Assembly (NCBI GenBank): GCA_049724395.1
Contig: JAUGWO010000150.1
Coordinates: forward strand, 1-64,000
DNA: 64,000 nucleotides
Direction: 5' to 3'
From: Spongospora subterranea f. sp. subterranea
Lineage: Eukaryota > Endomyxa: Phytomyxea > Phytomyxea > Plasmodiophorida
Positions 1-10,757 of the stretch are shown in pieces. Under the pieces are notes generated by a model. That model was not told where the DNA came from and did no database searches. It was given only the letters and a program-made list of their open reading frames with translations. Numbering within the stretch: position 1 is the stretch's first letter; every line of letters begins with the position of its first letter. Made by a program: the position numbers and the translations under genes.

Positions 1-175
1 TCACCATACACAGCATCTCCCACTGAGAGCACAGCAAAATCAGCATCGGTGGTATGCTCTGGCGAACAACGTCCAATGTGACACAGATCGAAATTGAGCA
101 CCATCGGCCCTGGTTTTAGTATGCGAATCCCTGAGCACAGCCCATATTTTTCCATCCAAGGCGGCAGCTTGGAGG
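1..175 (-). other. possible partial coding exon at window edge
   Basis: On the minus strand two overlapping frames stay open through this stretch. One reads a protein-like segment containing GIRILKPGPMVLNFDLC and runs off the window edge without a stop; the other is open further upstream but stops inside. I recognise no family. It could be the 3' part of an exon of a gene lying to the left, or decayed transposon coding sequence. A short sequence around 80-100 (cacagatcgaaattgagca) recurs in altered form near 692-710, which favours repeat-derived material. Low confidence. Confidence 0.25.
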
Positions 176-1305
176 CATACGTAGAAGATTTCTAAATGCC
201 GATCTACAGTGTCTGCGGTTTGAACTGGTGATTTTACCTTGCTCGAGTTTTAGGATGCCTGATTCTTTCCGATCCGTCTCAGAGTTGTTGTAGATTTCGC
301 TGGAGCAAGGAGCCAGAGATGCTGCACCATATTCAAAGCATTCTCGGGGGGCAATCAGAAGTGTGATTTCGGTCCCGGTGCGCTGGATTGGAAACAGGCC
401 CGTGTTGCTTGCGCTGGGAGGCCGGCTTCATCTATCAAGCGAGTGGTCAACATAAGAAAGAAAATGGAAGGTGATGAATTTGACACCGCAATTAACCCCA
501 TCGTTGAAAACGCTAAACATTAGCATACCAAACAGGAAACTTTATAGTTGAAATCAAAAACCAACGTGTACTATATTTAAATGCTCATCAACAGATATCG
601 ATAACGAAAACGAGAGTACCTACCTCTGTCCGAAGAAAAGATTCATTGCTCTAAACAAACATCCGACAGAAGAATTTTGTTTTGGAATTCGTGACACAAA
701 TCGAAATTGAGCAGCATTTCGATCCCATTAAGACAAAATCGTCAAATTCAACCAAAACTGATTGGTGACCTTATCTGCAATTTAAAGGATGACGGAGGCA
801 GTAGATGAAAACTGACGACTACCTAGGGAATATATACTTCGTTAGATTTGAGATACATTGAACGTGGATGGAGCAAAAACCATTCACTGCGTTGAGCTGA
901 TCAATTTGTGTTAAGGGGTATCGTGCCACTCAAAAAATATAAACAAACAGCGAATCAAATGGACTTCAAGTTTCAAAAAGAGTTGAATATTTGCGGCGCA
1001 ATCACGGATTGGTGACATGACCTGACAAGCAAAGTATTAAAAAAAGGGTGTTGAAAGCGTGTGGCCAGTCTGAGCCCGATGACTGCGATTTGATCTTCCA
1101 GTTCTGACCAGGCAGTGCCATTCAAAAACTTGATTAGAGAATAATTAATAGTAATTGGGGATTGGCAAACAGAAATCTAAAGCTGACCTGACCGATTCAA
1201 ATTCAATCCATCGATGAACCGTTTTCGATAACTAAAATCCACAGCAGAATCAGTACCAGCACGCCAATTCGACCAAACCAACGCAACACCAACAACAAAC
1301 ACTCC
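176..1305. other. intergenic, no gene recognised
   Basis: No open frame with a recognisable product is seen on either strand. The stretch is AT-rich with scattered stops, next to the Copia remnant, and is probably old repeat-derived DNA. Confidence 0.4.
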
Positions 1306-1409
1306 ATCAAGGCGGAACGTCGCCGATTGTAGAAACCCTAAACGATATCGCCTCGACATCAAGGCGGAACGTCGCCGATTGCAGAAACCCTAAACGATAT
1401 CGCCCCGAA
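1306..1409. repeat. 52-bp direct tandem duplication
   Basis: Two adjacent copies of a 52-bp unit (1306-1357 and 1358-1409), each beginning atcaaggcggaacgtcgccg, differ at only about three positions. Nothing else in the window matches the unit. It looks like a recent local duplication in otherwise unannotated sequence. Confidence 0.9.
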
Positions 1410-1503
1410 ATCCTGCCAGAACCAAATCCAAAATACAGCATAATGACCGTGTATATACATACTGACGGCCAGGTGAAATTCTGCGTGGCCACTGACAGAA
1501 ATA

Positions 1504-1680
1504 GAATTCGCCTTTGAAAAACAGACAAGTCAACGAACGCAACAGAAAGCGTTTAATGCTCTGAGAGCGTCAAAACGATTTTGTTTTTGGTCAAAAATTG
1601 CAAATCGGGGTTTTTTATCATTATAAGAAAGATGGTGTTGTTTGTTTTTGGTGAGCCAAGATCCTCGAAGTGGTCTATTC
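1504..1680. repeat. dispersed repeat A, copy 1
   Basis: About 177 bp beginning gaattcgcctttgaaa and containing tgttgtttgtttttggtgag. It matches 26296-26470 in the same orientation with roughly 85 percent identity by eye. Here it abuts the broken 3' end of the Copia integrase reading frame, whose minus-strand frame continues into the repeat. The element is therefore either the thing that truncated Copia or part of a composite element. Family unknown. Confidence 0.85.
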
Positions 1681-3610
1681 AGCGTGTACGTAGAGTCCTG
1701 TACTGCAAATGGCCAATAATTGTGGTCAATCTTGGCTTGTATCAGCGCGCAGCGTGTCATCCCCATGATGGTCTGATTACGTCTTTCCGCTTGACCGTTC
1801 TGTTGAGGACAGTGAGGTACAGTGCGTTGGTGTTTGATGTTCTTTTGTAAAAGAAATGCACTCATCTGTTGATTGACATATTCGGATCCATTGTCAGTTA
1901 AAAAGGTGGTGAGGCGAAGTTTCGTCTCAGCTTAAGCATCGGTAATGAACAGTTTCATTGCTTCCAGGACTTCGTCAGCGCTCTTGTGCTTTAGAAACTT
2001 GACCCATGTCCATGTGGAGTATAAGCAGTTGAACGTAATATAGTATCTATATCCTTCCTTGCTGGGAACCAGGAATGGTCCTTTGAGGTCAGAAGAAACA
2101 ATTTCAAATGCTCTTGTTGGTTTTGTCCGGCGTTCCTTTGGGAATGATTGTTTCCGTGACTTTCCATGGGCACAGCTTTCGCAGAATTGTCGTTCTTGCG
2201 GTGTGATCTTGACGCCTACGGTGGATTCTTGTAAATGCTTCAGTCTCTCGTTCGATGCGTGTCCAAATCGTCGGTGCGCTAGCTCCATACTGATTGTGGC
2301 ATTTGTCTCTTGAACGACGTGATTTGAAATGTAGTGGAGGTCGTTGTGCTTGTGCGCCCTAACGATAACCTTTCCATCTTGATCCTTGATATGAAGAGTG
2401 TCCTTAATGACTACAATTAAGCCTTGATCAGTAAAGGATTTGGCTGCTAGCAGTGTCTTTGTAATATTCGGAACATATAGTACGTCGTGAATTACTATTT
2501 TTGGGCAGTAATTCAATGTCAGCATTCCTTGTCCGTACGCTGACGATTTTTCGCCGTTGCTACTGCTTACTAGAATCGGCGTTTCCAATTCTTTGTAGCT
2601 ATGCAGGATGTTCTTGTCATTCGTCATGCTTGCATTAGCGCCACTGTCGACTAGGTATGCAGTTTTAGTGGAAAAACTTTGGGTAGTCGTATGAAATCCA
2701 GTGAACTCCTGTTCCTTTTCGTCTTCAGTGGTTGTTGTATTGTTCGTACGGCGGTTGGTTATGTTTTGCTCCTTCAGGTGTGGGTGCAGTAGCCAGCATT
2801 CTTCGCTCGAGTGCGTCGATCGTCTACACCGTGTGCAATACTTGCCGTTATTGTAGTTATTGCTTCTGTCGTTGTTGTTGTTGTTATGTGACTTTTCCTT
2901 ATGCTTCTTGGTTCGCTCGGTGTTAAGAGAGGTGGTCTCTTGCGGTGCCGTTGATTCGAGGTCTGTTGTCAGGAGTAAATTCGTTAGTCTTGCGATCGAG
3001 TTTACTTGAGATGCTCTGGCGGCTGCCTTGATTTGTTGGTATTGATCTGGCAATCCATCAAGGGCCTTGACGCATAGGGCTAGTTCGCCAACGTCGATGT
3101 TGTGTACTCTCAAGTCGTGGTATAGTTCTACCAGCTTGTCTATGTAGCCTTTCATGGTTTGGTTCGGCTGCTTCTTGTGGTGAATGAATTGGAGAAATAA
3201 GTTTGCTGCTTTGGATTCCGCTGTTTCCGCGTAAATATCGTGGAGTGTTGTCCAGATTTCGTTTGTTGTCGAGCACCTCGATACTTGTTTGTATTGCGAC
3301 TGTGATAGTCGCATGCTGATTTGGGCAGAGGCTAGTTGATCGTTGCGTTGTTCGATCGTGTTGGCGCGGGTTGGCGGGTGATGTAAGAACGAGTCGATTC
3401 CCATAATGATGAATTGTGTCTCAGTCTTGCGACGGAACTCATCCCAGTTCTTTCCGGTGAATTCCGGGATTAGTTTTAGTCCCGAATAGATTGACTTCTT
3501 CTTTTAACCGGTGGGTGTATGGTGTTTCCATAGCATCGTTGGTTGTGTCTGGAGTGGTGTCCTCCTCTTGTATCTCTCGTCGTGTTTGTACCATCTTGCG
3601 CTAGAGCAAA
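1681..3610 (-). mobile_element. Truncated Ty1/Copia retrotransposon
   Basis: A minus-strand Copia polyprotein order is visible: gag, zinc knuckle, protease, GAG-pre-integrase and integrase. Reverse transcriptase and RNase H, which follow integrase in Copia elements, are missing because the element ends at dispersed repeat A near 1680. I could not identify LTRs on either side. The element is non-autonomous and broken by a frameshift in gag and a stop codon in integrase. Confidence 0.85.
1684..3592 (-). pseudogene. Copia gag-protease-integrase polyprotein, broken
   Basis: The polyprotein would start at ATG 3592. About 100 bases in, near 3470-3500, the frame shifts, and the main open frame then runs from about 3480 to 1932. 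Visible parts in order: gag; a CCHC zinc knuckle (C-x2-C-x4-H-x4-C, near 2840); the retropepsin active-site motif DSGA near 2645; the GAG-pre-integrase HxxxH/CxxC region; and the integrase core. All three integrase acids are present: D in SSDLKGPF, D in LTDNGSEY, and E in QNGQAERR. A TAA at about 1932-1934 lies in frame between the first and second acids, and the same frame continues after it to about 1690. The product cannot be made intact. Assignment rests on domain order, which in Copia puts integrase before reverse transcriptase. Confidence 0.85.
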
Positions 3611-4090
3611 ACTGGGACTCTTAATCTAACGACAGGTTCACCGGTTGTTAGTTCAATAGAAGAAGTGAATGGATTGTATTAGGGTACTAATGATAATATC
3701 TAGGTCTGACTGTGACTTAGAAGTGTGTAGTTGCTAATACTATCATACTTGGCCATGTCCAGGTCTCTGATCATCAGATACACGATAGATACGATAGTTC
3801 ATGTCACTTTCAGAAAAACATTTCAAAAAAGAAAAGTCTCGATTGAAGTCCAGGCAAGGGCAAGGAATATGTGGAGAATTACAATAATGTACATCTAGCA
3901 AGCTGGATGCCTTATCCAATTGTTTCAAAAATTGTAATCCTGCCCGAAACCCGGATAAAAATGATGCGACTGAGTCTATATGCGACTAATTACAGTCGAT
4001 CAAAGGTTCGCAGACGGCCATGGTTGAAGTGCCATTAAAAACATGGACACTCAATTGCACAGAACGCAAATCACAAACGGTGGCCATGAA
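3611..4090. other. spacer between two retrotransposons
   Basis: It contains no gene. It probably includes degraded LTR sequence of the Copia element or of the gypsy element, but I found no matching pair of LTRs. Confidence 0.4.
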
Positions 4091-4833
4091 TGCACCAGAG
4101 TTCATGTATGGCGAGTGGACACTGTATAAAGTGACAGGATCGGCGCATCACTGGTCATGTTCTTTTTAACTTCAATGTGGGCATAAACAGGTTCCCAAGT
4201 TGAATCGTAACCATCAAATTCTTTCAAGCTACAAGGATTTCTGGCTGATTAGTTTCTTGATTTAGTCGAAGATCCTCGAAATGATCAACTTGATAACCGA
4301 CACTGTCGTGGACAATCTGATTGTACAGATCTGCTGTCATTTCTAGTTTGGAATCATCGAAATAACGCATTCTTGCTACGTGCACTTCGGTTATATCTTG
4401 AGTTATATAGTCTTGCACCTTAAAAAACAAAATTTTTAACAGAATCAACAATACGAAATGGACCCCGCCAATTTCCAACGAGTTTGTGCTGATGGTTTCG
4501 AGACAGGTTGTATGCGACGAGAACGTTATCCCCGATTTCGAAATTAATCGGTATAACATTTCTTTGATTCTCTCGAGAAGCGTGGCGTTGCTGTCTTTGC
4601 TTAGAAACATTTTCATCAACTGCACGATGAATTTGATCAATGGCGTCTGAAAGGCTCTTAGTATCATCATGGATCTCTGAAGCAGACTTTGGTATGGTGA
4701 AAAAGGATCGGGTAGATTCTACGAACAGCGTAGATAGTAAAGTTGTCGGTTCCAATCCCGTCATGGTCGTAACTGGTGCGAAACTTATTCGTGGTCGCAC
4801 ACGATGATTTAGGCTCATATTTACCAGCGGCAA
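4091..4833 (-). pseudogene. gypsy integrase C-terminus with GPY/F and chromodomain
   Basis: The first frame ends in a GPY/F module (VGNWRGPFRIVDSV). A second frame continues with a chromodomain-like region around GYQVDHFEDLRLN, interrupted at 4224 by a stop that comes from a one-base frameshift. The next frame picks up the conserved F-D-G-Y-D-S-T-W-E-P ending. A chromodomain places the element among chromoviruses, which target heterochromatin. Confidence 0.7.
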
Positions 4834-5450
4834 GAGGGACGGCCAGTCTTCAAACGAAAGGCGGAACTCTGATAGAAATGATTTTGAAAAAATAGAAGAT
4901 GACGATTGACGATTTCAACGGAACCGTTTGCCCAGGGGGAATTCGCGGTTACGAAGTGATAATTGATGTGTGGATGAGAGCACAATTCGTCGAGGACACG
5001 ATTCTTAAAATGACTGCCTTGATCGGATACATAGGTATACACAATGCCAAAACGCTTAAACCAATCCAGCAAAGAGGATACTACAACCGAATGATCGGCT
5101 GAAGTCGATGGAATGAGTTCAACAATTGCTAAAATCATCTTTACAACAAGGACATAAGCGTAATTGTGCTCCCATGATGTTTTTGGCTTCATGATAAATA
5201 AAAAGTCATAGTGGATCACGTCATTTGGCTTAGACCCGTGTGTCGCATTGCCAAAAGGGCGAGGAACTACTTTTCCTCTCAAACGCACACAATGGAGGCA
5301 CTTGTCAACAAAATTTTGAATGGACGTTTGAGCTGAGGGCCAAGAAAACAATTTCAAAATTGCTGCCTTTGTCCGCTCGAAATTTTGGTGCCCTGAGATT
5401 CCACAATGAGCAATGATACAAATGCGCAAACGAAGAGATTCGGTAGGCAC
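4821..5450 (-). pseudogene. gypsy integrase
   Basis: The N-terminal HHCC zinc site is visible (AHCGISGHQNF ... CLHCVRLRG). The DDE core has all three acids: D in VIHYDFLF, D in YVSDQGSHF and E in ANGSVEIVNR. The frame shifts near 4830 into the C-terminal part, so the protein is not continuous. Confidence 0.85.
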
Positions 5451-5496
5451 CCAGATCTGAAGCGGAGATGAGGCTTTGCTCCAAAGCTTTAGCGAC

Positions 5497-6447
5497 TCAT
5501 CGAACTGGTATGTGTTTTTCAGGAATTGATTGTAGGTTATCCGCTTGAGCCTGCGAAATTTCTTTTAAAGATGGCCAAACGAAATCTGGATTAGTAAGTG
5601 GTTGGCCAGTTGTAGTTGAGCGTAAGGTTAATACTTTCGCTTGAACAGGTTCAACGGGATGAGCACCCCATCGAGTAAACAGGTCCGCCCAAAGGTTTTC
5701 AGAACCATCAATATGCTCCATGACAAAGTTAAAATTTCGCAGTTGTAGTTGCCAACGCGCTAGGCGGTCAGCAGTATGACGCTTTGTCTCGGCGACTCTC
5801 GAAGTTGGATCAAAGATGTAAACTAGATTTCTGTGATCAGTGAAAATGTAAAAGGGTTTGTTGCGCAGCAGAAAATGCTTCAGTCGATGACAACCTTCTA
5901 TAATGGGAAAAGCTTCCTTTTCAACGATCGGCCACCGCAAAGCGCTAGTGGTGAAAGTACCGCTGAGAAAACATAGTGGTTCGTGACCTTGTTCATTCCT
6001 TGGTTTACAAAGATCTTCGGGCGCAACTTGTGTCAAAACGACTGACCAAAAATAGTCAGATGCGTCCGGAAAAAGATAGACTCCTTTATCGTCCTTGGGA
6101 TGAGCTAACGTGACAATACTTTCGATAGCCTTTTTGAGACGTTCAAAAGCAATCTCATGCTCACTAGTCCATAGCGAATCGGATAAATTCATCTTTCGTA
6201 ATTGCATTTTTTGAGAACTGCCAATGCTTCTTTGACATAACAACAACAACTCTTGTAGCGGTCCGATCAGTTCAGTGAATTTCGGGATACTGTTTCTCAT
6301 CCAATTTAGGGCGCAGAGGAATTGTTGCAAATCAGCTGCGTTGGTTGGAATTGGCATATTACGGAGAGGGTTAATAAGCTGAGGATCAAATGATATACCT
6401 TTCGCTGAAATTACTCTTCCTGTCCATGTGACATCTTTCAAAAACAA
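5497..6447 (-). pseudogene. gypsy RT thumb / RNase H segment
   Basis: Starts in the connection domain and continues into the gypsy RNase H: the first catalytic Asp in YLFPDASDYFW, the EKEAFPIIEGCHRLKHFL segment, and the TDHRNLVY motif. It ends in the tether to integrase (NPDFVWPSLKEI). The same tether reappears, degraded, in the plus-strand remnant near 23880, so two related gypsy copies lie in this window. Confidence 0.85.
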
Positions 6448-6484
6448 TTCGCACTTTTCGGATTAAGTTTAATCGATTTGTCGT

Positions 6485-7051
6485 TCAAACGCGATACAGT
6501 GCGTTCGAGACTAAATGGGCGGATTGCTTCCCATAACCTAGGATGTCATCTACCCAGAGGAGAACTATGGTATAAATGAGGTCACCGAGTGCTTCTTGCA
6601 TTTTAGCTTGAAACACGAAGACGGAGTCGACTATGCCCTGAATAATTCGCCTAGGAGTGAATACTGCCTCATGAGTCATAAAGGAACAGAATTCCTGCGA
6701 ATTTGGATGAAGTGGGAACTGCCAGTATCCCTTAAACGCATCTAATTTGAAGAAACAATCAGCGTCTTTCAAATGCATTAATATGACCTCGATATGTGGC
6801 ATAGGCCATATCGACGGCTCAGTTTTTCGATTAACTTCCTTTGTATCGATGCATAATCGATTGCCTCCACCGGGTTTAGAAAAGACTAGAGCTGGTGACG
6901 CGTAACGAGAGTTAGGATTACGGTAGATGTACTCCATATTGCTCCAGCAATAGCGTATGATGATGCATAAAGTCTTGATAAGCAGGACGATAACGACGAT
7001 TCTTGCAACGAACTGGTTGATCAGCATTTGCGACTTTTGCAGGAGGATCAC
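6485..7051 (-). pseudogene. gypsy reverse transcriptase segment
   Basis: Contains RT landmarks in order: SPALVFSKPGGGNRLCIDT, the KLDAFKGYWQFPL segment carrying the first catalytic Asp, and the catalytic LLWVDDILGYG, where YVDD has become WVDD. The reading frame before about 6955 and after about 6490 is lost, with RNase H continuing in another frame. It would copy element RNA if intact. Confidence 0.85.
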
Positions 7052-7369
7052 TTCCCAGTTTAACTCGCCATATATCTTCGTACCGATACACTAGTTTCTG
7101 GAGGGCTGGTATATCTGCTTTGTCTAATCCTTTATCGACCGCTCTTTCTGTATCATTTCGTCGATGCTTTTTCGAGTTACGGTTTTTTCGTCTGCTCCAA
7201 AAGCAATTTCATAATCCGCATCACCTGGATCATCTTGGGTTGGAGTTTAGACGCCTCAGCTGCTGTAATGTTGGATGATTGTTCAACGTCGATTCGATTA
7301 TTCGGCGCCTCGAAAAGCTGGTTGCTTAGAGTCGTTTCGGGATCGATTCCTAACTTGAAAAGTTCAGGT

Positions 7370-7660
7370 TTACCTATTAAAACGGTGTTTACCTATTAAA
7401 ACGGTGTCCATGTCCTCGTCAGTGACATAGCATTCAATGTTTCGAAAATTTACGGTTCCTGCCCGCAATGGAAGAGTAAGATCGAGATAAGCGGTTTTAG
7501 ACATCGTCGTCGAATGACTTATGGTAGCAAGTTTGCAAGTTAGCGGAGGATCGAGAGTTCGTATAATCACAGGCGCTAACGCAGATATCGAAGACAACAT
7601 TTTGGCTGATAACGTCGTCTTTGACGCGCCATTGTCTAGTTCAAATGGAAATGAGATCTT
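7370..7660 (-). pseudogene. gypsy protease segment
   Basis: Retropepsin-like segment in the frame offset by one from gag. The active-site motif reads D-N-G-A rather than the usual D-S/T-G-A, followed by the hydrophobic strands expected of the fold and a DTVLIGKH segment near the end. The Asn at the second position is unusual and may mean the enzyme is dead. The downstream stretch 7052-7369 is full of stops in all frames. Confidence 0.65.
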
Positions 7661-8776
7661 GCTTTAAAATGTGACTTGGTCGCTCTCCACGAAGTTTTCT
7701 CTCTAATATGTTATGTAGTGCTTTCAACTGGGGTTCTCCTGGTTTCAATTTCAAGTTGTCGTAGGCAGCTTTCACTTGTTCGGGCGTCGCTGTGTCACAA
7801 ACTTGTACCCAGTGCGGTCCCTTGCATACTAAACAACCTTTTATAGGGGGTGGACGCGACAGAAACTTTTCGGAGACTGCTTTCTGTATATGACGTCCTC
7901 CTTTAGTAATTCGCCCAGAGAAAGAGGTAGCAAGTTTTTGGAAATGTTCTCTAGATGTAGATGTACCTGTACTTGGTTGAGATGAAAATTGTGATCTGGT
8001 TGATCCTGTAGTTGTGGGGAAATTAGGTTTACGATTTTGTGTTCCCATTTGGATGGAATGGACTTCTTGTTGTGATTTCGCCTTGGAAAGAACCAATTTG
8101 TAGAATGCGGCTTCGTCTTTTCGGGCCGTTTGCGATTCAGAGGTAAATTCGAGAGCGTGTTCGACCATTATTTTCAAACTATTCGGTCGAATACCGTTGA
8201 TGAGATATTTGATTTTCTTTTTTATGCCTTTCTCGTCGACGAATAAATCAGCGATCCCAAGGTCTTCTAAAAGTTCGTCCATCTTGGAGAAAAGAGCGAT
8301 AATGCGATCTTGAGGATCTTTTAGTCGCATGTCCATCATGACTTCGGACTGAATTCGTCGGTCAAGATCAATGCCTCCAGAAACGGATGTGGCTTTCAGG
8401 ATTTGTTTTAAATGAGAACTGATGTCTGAGTCGGTCACCTCTTGGACGACTTACCGATTTCAAACTTTGCAAATGTTTTTAGGCGAATAGGATCAATTGT
8501 GCTTTTAATGGAAACAGCAGTGATAAATTCGCCATGTGTCTGACGGCGTTCTACGACAAGTGACTCGTAAGCGGATCGTTGTCTAAGGAAATTTGCGATT
8601 GATTTAGGATCAAAATTTTTGAGTTTGGGGGCTTCTACAGGAAAAAATACAGGCGATCTGCCAGATATAGCAAGTTGACTGATAGTAAGAGTTTCAGCAT
8701 CGCTTGTAGAGCTGTTTGTCTGAGAATCAGCCACTTCAGGATCAGTGTGGCCTCGAGTGTTCACCATTGGCCTCAA
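7641..8776 (-). pseudogene. gypsy gag
   Basis: Two overlapping minus-strand frames (8776-8435 and 8438-7641) together make a gag of about 375 residues; the jump between them at about 8437 is a frameshift. The second part carries the gag helical region and a zinc-knuckle-like CLVCKGPHWVQVC near residue 200. Its C-x2-C-x3-H-x4-C spacing is one residue shorter than the usual knuckle. The gag stop at 7641 overlaps the start of the protease in a frame offset by +1, so pol would need a frameshift for expression. Confidence 0.75.
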
Positions 8777-8815
8777 ACGTCAGTAGAAAGCTACCGAGCG
8801 GTTGGTTACCAGTAA

Positions 8816-9205
8816 AAACGTTTTGTACTGACTTTGGAAAGTAAAGCCAGTGGTATAGGTGAAGGTCTATAAACAAAGGTTTACACAAGTTTTAAAGAGC
8901 TTCTAATAAGAGTCATTTATTATACACGGACATACTAAGGGCTGGCTGTAGTACAGAAATCAATTATTGAAAATTAAGGTGGGAATGCGTACAAGATTCC
9001 CCACATGGGAAAGGACCGATTGGAGCGCGCAGACATGCTTCCTTTATCGATATGCTGCGACATCAAAGTTGTCAAAAGAATGCAAGAGACACTAGGTATG
9101 TGAATGAATGCATTCTGTACGTTTTCAATAAACATAACAATTACTCTAAAATGGGACAAGGTCAGACCACGGATTCTAACAAATATTGCGGGACAGAGGG
9201 AGTAC
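8816..9205. other. intergenic, possible LTR remnant
   Basis: No gene. Sequence after 8815 would be the place for the 5' LTR of the chromovirus, but no matching 3' copy was found. At 9194-9204 there is a cagagggagta end identical to the mariner-like terminus at 20741-20751. Confidence 0.4.
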
Positions 9206-9284
9206 GTAAGAGTCTGGTCGAAGTGCGTGCGTCTCACTATTGCCGAGAGGGTTTTAGCGAGAGAGGGCTGGTCGAAGTGCCCCC

Positions 9285-9728
9285 TTGGCCTTGGGTACTG
9301 TGTACTGTGCGGAGCTTTTCTTCGTCACAATGAGCACCAACGTGGTTCCCGCTCTGGCGGTAAAGCTGCAGGGTCCCCCCAAGAAGAAGATGAAAGGCGA
9401 GGCGTCGATAGCCTCACGAGCCCAATGGACTAATTCCATAGTGCAAAATTTGCTATCGCTACGATATAGCGATGTCGTAAAGGCGCGGTTCCATGCCACC
9501 AAGACAAATAAGCAAAAATCCGCTTTTTGGCTGTGGTTTACTGCCCGGTTCAATGCCAAGCTGGAAGGAGGCAAGTTTGATGCGGACCAAGTCAAACGAA
9601 GGCTAGCAGCTCTAGTCGCAGAGTGGCGCTCCTTGCAAAAGGCAGAGCTGGAGACTGGTAATCCAGACGGTTTTATTGCCTCTGCCGACTACTACGATTG
9701 TATGGTTGCGTGCATGCAGGTATTGTAA
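9285..9728 (+). CDS. SANT/Myb-like DNA-binding protein, transposon-associated
   Basis: A 147-codon frame; the first true ATG in context is at 9330. It carries the pattern of Myb/SANT-like proteins of PIF/Harbinger transposons: W, spaced hydrophobics, LLSLRYSD, FWLWFTARFNAKL, a KRRLAALVAEWRSL helix and the ETGN...YYDCM ending. In that family the protein helps the transposase bind element ends. A Harbinger transposase scrap lies 0.9 kb away (10551-10757). The 3' half of the frame is the left arm of a near-perfect palindrome, so its transcript would fold on itself. Likely a transposon gene rather than a host gene; possibly still translatable. Confidence 0.55.
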   Translation: MALGTVYCAELFFVTMSTNVVPALAVKLQGPPKKKMKGEASIASRAQWTNSIVQNLLSLRYSDVVKARFHATKTNKQKSAFWLWFTARFNAKLEGGKFDADQVKRRLAALVAEWRSLQKAELETGNPDGFIASADYYDCMVACMQVL

Positions 9729-9956
9729 AAGAAACAAAATTACCTGCGTGCACGCAACCATACAATCGTAGTAGTCGGGATAGGCAATAAAATTGATCTG
9801 GATTACCAGTCTAAAAGAAACTGCCTTTTGCAAGGAGCGCCACTCTACGACTAGAGCTGCTAGCCTTCGTTTGACTGGTCCGCATCAAACCTGCCTCCTT
9901 CCATTTTTACGCTTGGCATTGAACCGGGCAGTAAATCACAGCCAAAAAGCGGATTT
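9516..9956. repeat. large palindrome (about 210-bp arms)
   Basis: Left arm about 9516-9727 and right arm about 9740-9956 are inverted copies with roughly 90 percent identity and about 12 bases between them (junction gcaggta / tacctgc). An outer inverted pair, gagtctggtcgaagtg, sits near 9206 and 10010. The structure could be a fold-back transposon or an inverted duplication of the SANT gene. Confidence 0.85.
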
Positions 9957-10047
9957 CGAATTACAGTCACGGAGTTATATAGTGAGACGGCCAAAAAAGA
10001 CACGTAACTCACTTCGACCAGACTCTAATATATCTTTGGGTTATTAG

Positions 10048-10550
10048 ACTGTGTCACAGTCATGAGTGTACCCTGTTGTGCGAGTGTCCAAACATCTGGC
10101 GCGGTTCAACCGCGCGCGGTAGAGGGGATAGGCCGTACTGTAAATCAGGGGTGGTTGCCATCGCAGGTCTTGGCCAAAAGCCAGCCACGCTGCTGCCATA
10201 AAGATTTTGTCAGAATGTTTCAGTGAGAGCCTGACCGAGGTGCAGATTGTCACTCAGGTTGGACAAGCAATATTTGTGGCAATGCTACCTGGTCGTGTAG
10301 GCAGTTATGGCTGTTTGATCAGTTAGACATTGCCATTTATTAAAGACTTCAACCTTTTAACAATATGTCCTTCTATTGTGGCCATATATCCTTTGCCATC
10401 GCATCTCTAAATGCTGCAGCTGGTGATGTGTCTGGCAATCGAACGGATGATCGCTCTGCTGAAGTTGGGTTCATGACTGCCGTCAGACTCTTGAGTGGAA
10501 GCCTAATCTCGGTGATATTATCTGAGGTTGGCAATGAAGGCAGTTGCATT
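10048..10550. other. intergenic
   Basis: No supported gene. A 78-codon plus-strand frame at 10365 has no recognisable features. Confidence 0.4.
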
Positions 10551-10757
10551 TTACAGCCAATTGTTCGAAGAAATCATCAGCGCCTCCTGAGACTCGGATA
10601 AAATTATGCGAACCAGCTTCGACTGCAGCTCTAGTGAAAATTCAGGAGCCCGTTTTCTCAAAACCTCGATAATTTGCTCGATGACATTCCTTGCCCGAGC
10701 ATGGCGTAGATTAAAATTTTGAGGTCTGCCATTTATTTTAATTTGATACCGACGCAA
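10551..10757 (-). pseudogene. PIF/Harbinger transposase C-terminal fragment
   Basis: The minus-strand frame contains FNLRHARARNVIEQIIEVLRK, which follows the end of the DDE_4 nuclease of Harbinger transposases (usually FNLRHA-x-x-RNVIERxFGVLKxR). The conserved final acidic residue of the triad is the E of NVIEQ. Only this tail is left, with no catalytic start upstream. Together with the SANT-like gene it suggests one broken Harbinger element spanning roughly 9.2-10.8 kb. Confidence 0.65.

Larger units (their letters stand above)
4091..8815 (-). mobile_element. Ty3/gypsy chromovirus, near full length, frameshifted
   Basis: Minus-strand order is gag, protease, reverse transcriptase, RNase H, zinc-binding and core integrase, GPY/F motif and chromodomain-like tail, the layout of a Ty3/gypsy chromovirus. 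Upstream of gag, near 8800-8815, the minus strand reads TGGTAACCAACCGC, which could be a tRNA primer-binding site because it begins with TGG. LTRs were not recognised. Several frameshifts separate the pol segments, so this copy is dead or nearly so. Confidence 0.9.

Noticed and set aside
3743-3928. 61-codon ORF between the two retrotransposons
   Set aside because: No family; it lies in a spacer of decayed LTR-like sequence.
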